Shown in pieces: positions 22,359-30,629 of a stretch of DNA of 45,070 nucleotides. The stretch's first letter is position 1, and each line of letters starts with the position of its first letter. The notes under the pieces were generated by a model that searched no databases, was not told the DNA's origin, and saw only the letters and a program-made list of their open reading frames with translations. This DNA comes from Mollicutes bacterium. GTDB lineage: Bacteria > Bacillota_I > Bacilli_A > Izemoplasmatales > Izemoplasmataceae. The position numbers were made by a program, and so were the translations under genes. Location: positions 1-45,070 of the forward strand of contig PWME01000219.1 in the NCBI GenBank assembly GCA_003559235.1. The letters run 5' to 3'.

Positions 22359-23087
22359 AATGTTTCCACTTTCGAGTGCGCGAATGGTCTCATCTACCAC
22401 ATCAAGGGATAAATCTTCATCAAACAGCTTCTTCGAATACACTTTTGAGGTTTCTTCACCGACAATCCCAATAATCGTTAAGCTAATCTTTTTCGTAATG
22501 AAATCTACCCCAGTGTTAATGACGAGCTTTCTAAACCAATATGCTGGATTAAACAAATTGATAGCGCCAATGGTTGTTTTAACAGCCCGTTTAACATTTT
22601 TCTTTTTGGCAAATTTAATCAGTTTCTTTTCATCCATATTACGCTTTAATTCATACGCGCGCACGATTTTTGTGACACGGACACCGCGGGTACTTTTTAA
22701 GACGGGTGTATTCAAAATGCCATCAAGTCGTTCAATGACATAACGATTAAGTTCTAGCATTTCATCAACACTTAACTCTAGCATCGGATACTTCGAGTTA
22801 GGAAAGTAATAACTAGAAATTGATTCAATTAATTCATAAGAGAGTTCATACGTTATTTTTGCGGTTGAACGATCCGATTTTTTATATAAACGCTTAAATT
22901 CATCTTGTTTATCGATAATTAGCGCTTTTAAGTCTTCTTCTTCAACGGCTTCGGCTGGTCTATGCAAAATATGTGACCCAATGTTTTTACCACGAATGGC
23001 AAAATAAACATAGATCATCGTAAATAAAACAAACCCGAAGGCGATTCCTAAAAAGAAGCTCAATACGTCGGTTATTGAAAAAGACAC
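22338..23087 (-). CDS. Conserved-type hypothetical protein with N-terminal TM helix
   Basis: 249-aa ORF, N-terminal hydrophobic segment SFFLGIAFGFVLFTMIYVYFAI, predicted promoter upstream; function not recognised. Confidence 0.75.
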   Translation of the reverse strand: MSFSITDVLSFFLGIAFGFVLFTMIYVYFAIRGKNIGSHILHRPAEAVEEEDLKALIIDKQDEFKRLYKKSDRSTAKITYELSYELIESISSYYFPNSKYPMLELSVDEMLELNRYVIERLDGILNTPVLKSTRGVRVTKIVRAYELKRNMDEKKLIKFAKKKNVKRAVKTTIGAINLFNPAYWFRKLVINTGVDFITKKISLTIIGIVGEETSKVYSKKLFDEDLSLDVVDETIRALESGNIDDEDDY

Positions 23088-23164
23088 AGCTTCTCACCAC
23101 CTTTACTCTCCCCATTATATCATAAGCACATGATTTCAACGACAAGCAAAAAATGTGAATTTCA

Positions 23165-23193
23165 TTGAATGCGACGCCATTGTATGCGATAAT
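23165..23193 (+). promoter_or_regulatory. Promoter of HAD hydrolase gene
   Basis: TTGAAT, 17 nt, GATAAT upstream of GAGGTGG and ATG. Confidence 0.65.
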
Positions 23194-23210
23194 CATACGA
23201 GGTGGTATGT

Positions 23211-24047
23211 ATGAAAGACTATTTAATTGCACTCGATTTGGATGGAACGTTACTTTATGACTGGAGCACAATTCATGAAAAGACGGTTGCTTACTTAAAA
23301 AGCCTTAAAGCAATGGGACACAAACTGGTCATTGCGACAGGGAGACCTTATCGCAGTAGCATCGGCTTTTATGATTCGCTTGGGCTCAACACGCCGTTGA
23401 TTAACTATAACGGTGCCTTAGTAACGTGGAAAAACAATCCCGCATTTACGCCAGTCAACATCACATTAAACAAAGATGATGTCATCGATATTTTCACAAA
23501 AAATGCGCCTTATATTTACAACGCATTTTGTGAGATTCGCGATGATATTTATTTGCTTGAAGACCGTGAAGATATTGCGCCATTACTGCATAATTTTAAT
23601 GGTGCTAAATTGCATGTAGGCCCTTTGCATGAAACATTACCCGCTGGAACAAATGGCTGCATTATCATTGCCCACAAATCTCAAGGGCAGCATATTGAAA
23701 ATTACATTAATACCCATTATAAAGATAAAATCGGCTGCCGTAACTGGGGCGATGATAACCGCTTTATTATCGAACTTTTTTCGCCAAAAACCAACAAAGG
23801 GGAAGCCTTGAAAAACGTCGCACGGTCACTAGGAATACCGCGCGAACGCATCATTGCTTTTGGGGATGGCATGAACGATGTTGAAATGCTTGCGTATGCA
23901 GCAACAGGGGTGGCTGTAAACAATGCGCATGAATCATTACGTGCCGTGGCTGATGTGATTAGCCCACACGATCATAAAGACCATCCCATTGAACGCTATT
24001 TGTCAAAGCATCTAGATGATGCACCAGACTTTGACCCTTCATTATAA
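23211..24047 (+). CDS. HAD-superfamily Cof-type phosphatase
   Basis: IALDLDGTLLYD, VIATGRPY, AFGDGMNDVEMLAYAATGVAVNNA. Confidence 0.92.
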   Translation: MKDYLIALDLDGTLLYDWSTIHEKTVAYLKSLKAMGHKLVIATGRPYRSSIGFYDSLGLNTPLINYNGALVTWKNNPAFTPVNITLNKDDVIDIFTKNAPYIYNAFCEIRDDIYLLEDREDIAPLLHNFNGAKLHVGPLHETLPAGTNGCIIIAHKSQGQHIENYINTHYKDKIGCRNWGDDNRFIIELFSPKTNKGEALKNVARSLGIPRERIIAFGDGMNDVEMLAYAATGVAVNNAHESLRAVADVISPHDHKDHPIERYLSKHLDDAPDFDPSL

Positions 24048-24081
24048 AACGCGCCGCCTTGATTAGACAGCGCGTTTTTTT
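24046..24081. terminator. Terminator between HAD gene and HTH gene
   Basis: AAAACGCGC-N15-GCGCGTTTTTTT; can serve both convergent genes. Confidence 0.8.
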
Positions 24082-24532
24082 ATGCGACAGCTTTCGCTGC
24101 ATCAAGCACTTTTTCAACATAATCAGCATCGCCTGTTAAGGTGATTCTGGTTATTTTTTTATCCGTATTAAACTTCATGGTAAATTTCGTAGGGTTTGCA
24201 TTGCTTATGTCAAGGACTTGTTGGCGTAAGGTTGATAATTTTGCTTGACTTAAATCATGCATATCAATGATTGTGCACACTTGCATCGTTTTCATAGAAT
24301 GCATCGCTCCTTTCAAAAACATTTTGACCTGTTCTGAGGCTTCTTGTGTAATCAATCCCATGGTAGTTTTTCTTTCCATATACGCTTTTATGTCCGCTTC
24401 ATTAAATTGCCACGTTCCACCAAGTTTTGACCCGCTGAGTAGCCCCTCTTTGAGATGCCGTCTCACGGTTCGTTCTGATAAACCACTCATCATGACAACG
24501 TCTTCAAGTCGATACATATTATTTGATTTCAT
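24080..24532 (-). CDS. Excisionase/MerR-type HTH DNA-binding protein
   Basis: MYRLEDVVMMSGLSERTVRRHLKEGLLSGSKLGGTWQFNEADIKAYMERK is an excisionase-like HTH; start 24532 preceded by AGGTGAT. Confidence 0.8.
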   Translation of the reverse strand: MKSNNMYRLEDVVMMSGLSERTVRRHLKEGLLSGSKLGGTWQFNEADIKAYMERKTTMGLITQEASEQVKMFLKGAMHSMKTMQVCTIIDMHDLSQAKLSTLRQQVLDISNANPTKFTMKFNTDKKITRITLTGDADYVEKVLDAAKAVA

Positions 24533-24549
24533 CTTTATCACCTAACCAA

Positions 24550-24578
24550 AGTATATACTACATGTCAAAACATGTCAA
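24550..24578 (-). promoter_or_regulatory. Promoter of HTH gene
   Basis: Minus strand TTGACA (24578-24573), 17 nt, TATACT (24555-24550). Confidence 0.8.
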
Positions 24579-24601
24579 CATTATTTTGACATGTTTTGTC
24601 A
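24560..24601. promoter_or_regulatory. Repeat-rich operator overlapping the HTH gene promoter
   Basis: TGTCAAAACATGTCAA-N7-TTGACATGTTTTGTCA: 16-bp arms with one mismatch, containing several TGACATG(T) copies in both orientations. Confidence 0.7.
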
Positions 24602-24611
24602 TTTTTGATTG

Positions 24612-24635
24612 AAAAAAAAGGAGTTTTTACTCCTT
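24612..24635 (-). terminator. Terminator of the ftsY-ylxM-ffh operon
   Basis: AAGGAG-TAAAAA-CTCCTTTTTTTT on the minus strand. Confidence 0.8.
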
Positions 24636-24637
24636 AA

Positions 24638-26041
24638 TCAAAAGCGGAATCCGCCTTTGCGCTTTCCTTTTCCCTTTTTTTGTTTCTTTGCAGGTTGAGA
24701 TGGGATGGATTTCATCGGATTGGATGGGTCGATTTTTGATGGGTCCATCGATGACATTTGTTTAAACGTTTCATGTTGTTGTTCTAAACTGCGAATCAGT
24801 TTATTCACTTCTGCAACGCTACGCCCTGACCCTTTTGCGATACGGCGTCTTCGGCTTGCGTTTTGTTTTAATAAAGCAGGGCGTTTACGTTCTTCTTTTG
24901 TCATTGAACCAATTAATGCTTCAATAAATACAAGTTGCCTATCATCGACATTTACATTTTTCATCATTTTTGAAACACCTGGAATAAGTTTCATAATTCC
25001 GCCAAGAGAACCCATGCGCTTTAACATTTTGAGTTGTTTTAAATAATCATTGTAGTTAAACTTGCCAGACATCATTTTTTCCATCATGTTCATCATGTCA
25101 TCTTCATCAACGTTTTCAGTAACTTTGTCGACGAGTGATAAGACATCGCCCATGCCGAGGATTCGACCCGCCATGCGTTCTGGATGAAAGACTTCAAAGG
25201 CGTCATATTTTTCCCCAACACCCATAAATTTAATCGGTACATCCGCAACTCTTCTTAATGACAAAGCCGCGCCACCACGCGTATCGCCATCAAGCTTGGT
25301 AATAATGGCACCAGTAATATCAAGCGATGTATTAAAGTGTTCGGCAACTTGTACAGCATCTTGACCGGTCATAGCATCTAATACTAACAACGTTTCATCC
25401 GGCTGAATGGCTGTTTTAACACGCTGTATTTCATCCATCATGGTGGCATCAATATGCAGTCTTCCCGCTGTGTCAAAAATGAGTAAGTCATACGCATTTG
25501 TTTCTGCGTGCGTTAAGGCTTTTTCAGCGATGGTTTCTGGTGCTTCCTTCGTTCCCATATCAAAAACATCGATGCTTAAATCACTACCGATTTTTTGAAG
25601 CTGATCAATGGCTGCAGGACGATGGACGTCGAGTGCAACAAGCAACGGGTTAACGCTGTGGTGTTTTCGCAAATAGTTTGCGAGCTTCCCTGCTGTTGTT
25701 GTTTTACCTGACCCTTGCAATCCCGCAAGCATAACTTTATTAAGTCCTTGTTTTAGGGCAAACGTGTGCGATTCGCCCCCAAGTAATTCTTTTAATTCAT
25801 CGCGAACGATTTTAACAACTTGTTGTGAAGGGTTTAGACCTTTAAGAATCTTTTCATCAAGCGCCTTTTCTTTTACTTCACGTGTAAAGGTTTTAACGAC
25901 TCTAAAATTGACGTCTGCTTCTAATAAACTAAGACGCACCTCACGCATCATTTCTTCAATATCTTTTTCACTGAGACGTGCTTTACCACTTAAACGTCTC
26001 AATGCCATTTGCATGCGATCAGACAATTGTTCAAATGCCAT
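24638..26041 (-). CDS. ffh: Signal recognition particle protein Ffh
   Basis: GLQGSGKTTTAGKLANYL, DTAGRLHID, TKLDGDTRGGAALS, Met-rich M domain. Confidence 0.97.
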   Translation of the reverse strand: MAFEQLSDRMQMALRRLSGKARLSEKDIEEMMREVRLSLLEADVNFRVVKTFTREVKEKALDEKILKGLNPSQQVVKIVRDELKELLGGESHTFALKQGLNKVMLAGLQGSGKTTTAGKLANYLRKHHSVNPLLVALDVHRPAAIDQLQKIGSDLSIDVFDMGTKEAPETIAEKALTHAETNAYDLLIFDTAGRLHIDATMMDEIQRVKTAIQPDETLLVLDAMTGQDAVQVAEHFNTSLDITGAIITKLDGDTRGGAALSLRRVADVPIKFMGVGEKYDAFEVFHPERMAGRILGMGDVLSLVDKVTENVDEDDMMNMMEKMMSGKFNYNDYLKQLKMLKRMGSLGGIMKLIPGVSKMMKNVNVDDRQLVFIEALIGSMTKEERKRPALLKQNASRRRRIAKGSGRSVAEVNKLIRSLEQQHETFKQMSSMDPSKIDPSNPMKSIPSQPAKKQKKGKGKRKGGFRF

Positions 26042-26042
26042 G

Positions 26043-26366
26043 TTATTCCACCTTTTCAAGCGCATCGATTAGCGCGATGATGGTTTCATCACGCGATGCA
26101 TTGCGCAGTTCATTCATAAGTTCTTGACGCGTTTTTGCTTTTGCGTGTAAAGCAAGTTTTTTTTCATAGTCATACAGTTTTTGCGTACCGCGTTGAATTT
26201 GGTCGTGCACGGCGGTACGACTCACTTGATACATTTGTGCAAGTTCTGATAATGTGTAGTTATCATAGTAATAATGACGCATTCTTTCAGCTTGCGATGG
26301 GGGGAGAAGTACACCATAAAAATCAAGCAGTTCAATAATTTTGACGTGATCGTTAATCGGTTTCAT
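26043..26366 (-). CDS. ylxM: YlxM/p13-family HTH protein
   Basis: YDNYTLSELAQMYQVSRTAVHDQIQRGTQKLYDYEKKL, located between ftsY and ffh. Confidence 0.9.
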   Translation of the reverse strand: MKPINDHVKIIELLDFYGVLLPPSQAERMRHYYYDNYTLSELAQMYQVSRTAVHDQIQRGTQKLYDYEKKLALHAKAKTRQELMNELRNASRDETIIALIDALEKVE

Positions 26367-27330
26367 CTAATAAGTCCGTAAAGAGACCGTATATGTATGC
26401 TTCAATATCAAAATATTCTAAATCATCGACGGTTTCCCCCAATCCGACGAGTTTAACAGGAATCCCAAGCGTTTCGCGAACCGCTAAAGCAATCCCACCT
26501 TTCGCCGAACCGTCAAGTTTGGTTAATACAACCCCGCTAAGGTTTGTAACTTCATTGAATATTTTTGCCTGATTCATACCATTTTGGCCTGTTGTTGCGT
26601 CCAAAACAAGCAATGATTCATGGGGTGCATCTGGCACAGCTCGCCCTAACACACGGGAAATTTTTTCAAGTTCACGCATTAAGTTGGCTTTGTTTTGTAA
26701 GCGACCAGCGGTATCACATAATAAGACATCAATGTCATTCGCCTTAGCATATTGAACGGCATCGTACATCACGCTTGAAGGGTCACTGCCTTCAGGCTTC
26801 TCAAAAAATGCACAGCCAACACGTTCACTCCAAATGCGTAATTGATTAATCGCACCCGCACGAAATGTATCACCCGCAACCATCATAACGCTTTTGCCTT
26901 TTTGCATTAATAAATGCGCCACTTTGGCAATGGTAGTAGTTTTACCAACCCCATTAACCCCAACAAAAAGCAAGACACTCAACGGTTGATCGATGACTAA
27001 GTTTGTATCAATGACTTCATCGCGAACATAGCGCTTAAACATCGCCTCAACAATCGCCTCACGTAGTGCTGCTGCATCTTTAATGCCTTCTGTGGCTACG
27101 GTTTCCCGCAAATGCGAAACGATGGATAAGACAGTGTCAACACCCATATCAGCCATGATAAACGCTTCTTCTAAATCATCGAATAAATCGTCATCAATTC
27201 TTCTACCACTAGCGAGTAAAGTATCTAAATCACCAAAAACGCTTTGACGCGTTTTTTCCATCCCAATTTTATATTTTTTTGCTTTTTCTTTTCGTGCTTT
27301 ACTTTGAAAAAGTTTACTAAACAATCCCAT
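26353..27330 (-). CDS. ftsY: Signal recognition particle receptor FtsY
   Basis: [54 protein letters not shown]. Confidence 0.96.
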   Translation of the reverse strand: MGLFSKLFQSKARKEKAKKYKIGMEKTRQSVFGDLDTLLASGRRIDDDLFDDLEEAFIMADMGVDTVLSIVSHLRETVATEGIKDAAALREAIVEAMFKRYVRDEVIDTNLVIDQPLSVLLFVGVNGVGKTTTIAKVAHLLMQKGKSVMMVAGDTFRAGAINQLRIWSERVGCAFFEKPEGSDPSSVMYDAVQYAKANDIDVLLCDTAGRLQNKANLMRELEKISRVLGRAVPDAPHESLLVLDATTGQNGMNQAKIFNEVTNLSGVVLTKLDGSAKGGIALAVRETLGIPVKLVGLGETVDDLEYFDIEAYIYGLFTDLLDETD

Positions 27331-27362
27331 ATTCATCACTTCTTTCCCGTCTTCACAACCGC

Positions 27363-27371
27363 ATTATATCA
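27363..27371 (-). promoter_or_regulatory. Extended -10 promoter element of ftsY
   Basis: Minus strand TTATGATATAATGCGG: TGATATAAT located between the upstream terminator and ftsY. Confidence 0.6.
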
Positions 27372-27393
27372 TAACACAAAACACTTAGGAATG

Positions 27394-27446
27394 AAAAAAC
27401 CCCTTTCCAAAGGGAAATCCGCCTCTCGGCGGATTAAGGAAGGGGA
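27394..27446 (-). terminator. Strong intrinsic terminator of the candidate small RNA
   Basis: Nested stem CCCCTTCC-TT-AATCCGCC-GAGA-GGCGGATT-TCCCTTT-GGAAAGGGG followed by TTTTTT on the minus strand. Confidence 0.85.
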
Positions 27447-27508
27447 TGTGTGAATATAAAATATTCACCATGCTATGTAAGGGATAAGTCGCGACCTCTC
27501 AGTCGCAA
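27394..27508 (-). ncRNA. Candidate small RNA (about 113 nt) between topA and ftsY
   Basis: Own promoter TTGACA-17-TATTAT (27541-27513). Predicted RNA begins near hairpin GCGAC-TGAGAG-GTCGC, then GTGAATAT-TTT-ATATTCAC, and ends in a nested terminator CCCCTTCC/AATCCGCC-GAGA-GGCGGATT/GGAAAGGGG-TTTTTT. Confidence 0.7.
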
Positions 27509-27512
27509 TTAA

Positions 27513-27541
27513 ATAATACCATAGGGTTTTCGTAGTGTCAA
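27513..27541 (-). promoter_or_regulatory. Promoter of candidate small RNA
   Basis: TTGACA (27541-27536), 17 nt, TATTAT (27518-27513). Confidence 0.8.
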
Positions 27542-27609
27542 CACTATTACCTATGTTTTTTACTAAGTTTCAAAATCTTAGTCCTACCCTTCATTTACCT
27601 GTTTTAAAC

Positions 27610-29670
27610 TTATGTTTTTATAAATCCGCACCCTTGTTGATCGTCACACATGATGGTTCCCTTTTCATCTTCAACAAGCGGTTTTTCACATTGTGGGCAC
27701 GGTTCACCAATTGGCCGACCATGCATGATGTGCCGACATTTCGGGAAATTATCGCACGCATAAAATACGTTGCCTTTATTTTTTCCTTTTTTTGCAACGC
27801 GCTCGACAATGGTTCCTTTATTACACTTAGGACAAGTAACGCCTGTCGATTTCGGCTTCGCTTTTGGTTTGTCATTGTTTTTAATATATTTACATTCAGG
27901 GTAGCCACTACACGCTTCAAACGTGCCATAACGCGATTCACGGTACACCATCGGCTTCCCACACTGTGGGCATGCTTCTCCCGTAAGCTTGGGTGGTGCT
28001 TTCTCCATTTCTTGATTGGCTTTTTCAACGAGTGGCATAAAATCATGATAAAACGATGCGATCACTTTCGATTGATTACGCTTTTGGTTCGCAATTTCAT
28101 CCAAAACATTTTCCATATGCGCGGTGTAATCAACATTAATAATACCCGAAAAATATGCATCGAGTTTCTCAATCGTCAGTTTCCCTTGTTCAGTAGGAAT
28201 GAACTTTTTCTCTTGCACATCAATGTATTTTCTTGCTTTTAGTGTCGTAACGGTTTGCGAATAAGTTGATGGTCTTCCAATCCCAAGTTCTTCCATCTCT
28301 TTGATGAGTTTCGCTTCAGTAAAGCGCGCAGGTGGTTGCGTAAAGTGTTGAGATGGATTAATAGATTTTGCGTCAAGTTGTTTCCCAACTTCAAGCGCTG
28401 GTAAGTCTTTGTTCTCAAACGACTCATAATCTTTATAGGCTTTTAAGTATCCATCAAATGTTAAGGTTTGGGCATGCGCTTTGAAAATGGTGTTGGCATT
28501 GGCAAGGTCGACTGTCACTGAGGTAAAGGCAGCGCTTTTCATTAAAGCCGCCATGGTGCGTGCATAAATCATTTTATACAATTTAAACTCTTCCCTGTTT
28601 AGAAACGGTTTTACTTGCTCTGGTGTGTATTTGGGATGTGTAGGACGTACCGCTTCATGCGCATCTTGCAACTTTTTCGATGATACCGCACGTTTCCCAC
28701 TGCCGACATACGCATCACCATAAAGGGCTTTTATGGCATCTTTTGCAGGCGCAATGAATGATTGGCTCATCCGTGTTGAATCGGTCCGCGTGTAAGTAAT
28801 TAATCCGACCGTTTCATCTTTTAGTTCAACACCTTCATACAACTTTTGGGCGATCAACATTGTTTTTTGACCACTAAAGTTGAGTTTATTTGAGGCTTCT
28901 TGTTGGAGTGAAGACGTCGTGAATGGCGGTTTAGGTTTACGCTTTCGATTCCGTGTGACAACATTGTCTACTGTAAAAGATTTTGTGAGTGTCTTCAGCA
29001 ATGCATCAGTGGTTTCTTGATCGGGCAACTTTGCTTTTTTCTTGTTAATGGTTGCCAACTCTGCTTCAAATGCATCAAAAATCGCTTTGACTTTCCAGTA
29101 TTCTTCTGGCTTAAATGCTTCAATGGCTTTTTCCCGTTCAACAAGAATCTTTAAAGCAGCGCTTTGCACGCGGCCAGCAGATTTTGATTTGATTTTATTT
29201 TGCAATAATTTACTAAGTTTAAACCCGATAATGCGGTCTAAAATACGACGCGTCTCTTGACTTGAAACGAGTCCATGGTCAATGCCTCTTGGTTCCTCAA
29301 ACGCTTTGACAACCGCATCTTTTGTGACCTCGTTAAAGATAACGCGATGCATCGGTTTATCGTCCGCATCAAGCACTTGTTCAAGGTGCCAACTGATGGC
29401 TTCCCCCTCGCGATCAGGGTCAGTTGCTAAATAAACCGCATCAGCTTTGTTGGCGGCTTTTTGTAATTCCTTAACAATCTTTTCTTTATCTTGAATAATA
29501 TCATAGCGGGGGGCGAAGTCGTTTTCTATATCGAGACCGAGCCCACCAGTCCCAGCGATGGCTAAATCACGAATGTGACCTTTAGAAGACAAGACATTAT
29601 AATCGTTCCCTAAATATTGCTTGATGGTTTTTGATTTACTCGGTGACTCAACAATAACAAGTTTTTTCAT
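27610..29670 (-). CDS. topA: DNA topoisomerase I
   Basis: MKKLVIVESPSKSKTIKQYLGNDY, TDPDREGEAISWHL, YTRTDSTRMS; three C-terminal Cys-rich zinc ribbons. Confidence 0.97.
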   Translation of the reverse strand: MKKLVIVESPSKSKTIKQYLGNDYNVLSSKGHIRDLAIAGTGGLGLDIENDFAPRYDIIQDKEKIVKELQKAANKADAVYLATDPDREGEAISWHLEQVLDADDKPMHRVIFNEVTKDAVVKAFEEPRGIDHGLVSSQETRRILDRIIGFKLSKLLQNKIKSKSAGRVQSAALKILVEREKAIEAFKPEEYWKVKAIFDAFEAELATINKKKAKLPDQETTDALLKTLTKSFTVDNVVTRNRKRKPKPPFTTSSLQQEASNKLNFSGQKTMLIAQKLYEGVELKDETVGLITYTRTDSTRMSQSFIAPAKDAIKALYGDAYVGSGKRAVSSKKLQDAHEAVRPTHPKYTPEQVKPFLNREEFKLYKMIYARTMAALMKSAAFTSVTVDLANANTIFKAHAQTLTFDGYLKAYKDYESFENKDLPALEVGKQLDAKSINPSQHFTQPPARFTEAKLIKEMEELGIGRPSTYSQTVTTLKARKYIDVQEKKFIPTEQGKLTIEKLDAYFSGIINVDYTAHMENVLDEIANQKRNQSKVIASFYHDFMPLVEKANQEMEKAPPKLTGEACPQCGKPMVYRESRYGTFEACSGYPECKYIKNNDKPKAKPKSTGVTCPKCNKGTIVERVAKKGKNKGNVFYACDNFPKCRHIMHGRPIGEPCPQCEKPLVEDEKGTIMCDDQQGCGFIKT

Positions 29671-29694
29671 AGGCAAACCTCCAATTTCGCCGTT

Positions 29695-29723
29695 ATTATG
29701 ACACGGTCCAAAAAGACTGTCAA
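29695..29723 (-). promoter_or_regulatory. Promoter of topA
   Basis: TTGACA (29723-29718), 17 nt, CATAAT (29700-29695). Confidence 0.7.
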
Positions 29724-29734
29724 GATGACAGTCT
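29710..29734 (-). terminator. Terminator hairpin overlapping the topA -35
   Basis: AGACTGTCA-TCT-TGACAGTCT then TTTT on the minus strand; 9-bp perfect stem. Confidence 0.75.
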
Positions 29735-29766
29735 CGTTATATATATATATCATATATATAAAAAAT

Positions 29767-30615
29767 TTATGGTCTTAATACGAAGGTCATTCGATCTTTC
29801 CCTTGCATATCCTTTTTTTGAATGATACGGGTGTTTTTCAAATATTTCTTACAAAGCTTTCGAATTTCTTTCGCTTTATCATATGCGTGTTCGAAGGCGA
29901 TAATGTAGCGACCATTCATAATGCTTTCGGCTTGGCGTAAAATGGCTCGGTAATAATCAAGCCCATCTTCGCCACCAAAAAGTGCAATATGCGGTTCATG
30001 ATTTTTTACTAAGGCTTCAACGTGTTCATGGTTCGGTATGTAAGGGGGATTAGACACTAAAATATCAAACGTGCCTTGGCCTTGGAGTGGTGCTAACATA
30101 TCGCCCGCATGAAATGTGACATTCGCACCAAGATTTTCGCTGTTTTGTCGCGCGACTTTTAATGCTGGTTCACTAATGTCGGTTGCATGGGCTTCAATGT
30201 TTTCATCTTCAAGTGCGAGGGTTATCGCCAAGCAACCAGACCCAGTGCCAATGTCGGCAACCCGAACGGGTGTATCGCCAAATAATTCTGCTTTGTAATC
30301 TAAAAGATATCCAATCAACTCTTCTGTTTCGAATCGTGGAATTAAGACATTTTCATTAACACCAAACCGGTATCCGTAAAAATGTTCACACTCAGTAATG
30401 TGCTGTGTTGGTTTATGCTCAATTACGTATGCATCAACGGCATTACGGAATCGTTGATACATATCTGCTTGCATCATATCCTGCATACGTGCTAAAAGTT
30501 CAGCTCCCGATAAACCACTAAAGTGCATGAGTAAAATGCGTACAGCGGTTGGTTCTTTATCGTTGTCAAGCGCATATTGTTCGTTGATGCTAAGCGCCTC
30601 TTGATAAGTTGGCAT
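29767..30615 (-). CDS. prmC: Release factor glutamine methyltransferase PrmC
   Basis: VADIGTGSGCLAITLALE and VSNPPYIP motifs; next to prfA. Confidence 0.94.
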   Translation of the reverse strand: MPTYQEALSINEQYALDNDKEPTAVRILLMHFSGLSGAELLARMQDMMQADMYQRFRNAVDAYVIEHKPTQHITECEHFYGYRFGVNENVLIPRFETEELIGYLLDYKAELFGDTPVRVADIGTGSGCLAITLALEDENIEAHATDISEPALKVARQNSENLGANVTFHAGDMLAPLQGQGTFDILVSNPPYIPNHEHVEALVKNHEPHIALFGGEDGLDYYRAILRQAESIMNGRYIIAFEHAYDKAKEIRKLCKKYLKNTRIIQKKDMQGKDRMTFVLRP

Positions 30616-30629
30616 ACAATAACTCCTTC

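Noticed and set aside
27394-27508. Interpretation of the topA-ftsY RNA as SRP (4.5S) RNA
   Set aside because: Tempting because of proximity to ftsY/ffh, but the conserved SRP RNA apical loop motif is absent.
27555-27590. Hairpin ACTAAG/CTTAGT downstream of topA as a terminator
   Set aside because: On the topA strand it is followed by A residues rather than U, so it does not qualify as an intrinsic terminator for topA.
27618-28046. 142-aa alternate-frame minus ORF inside topA
   Set aside because: Overlaps the well-supported topA frame and shows no family motif.
27535-28242. 235-aa ORF antisense to the 3' end of topA
   Set aside because: Cys/Phe/Arg-rich sequence typical of the reverse complement of the TopA zinc ribbons; no supporting start signals.
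29736-29760. TA dinucleotide tract (tatatatatatatcatatatata) as a functional repeat
   Set aside because: Simple AT-rich intergenic tract; no evidence of phase variation or regulatory role.
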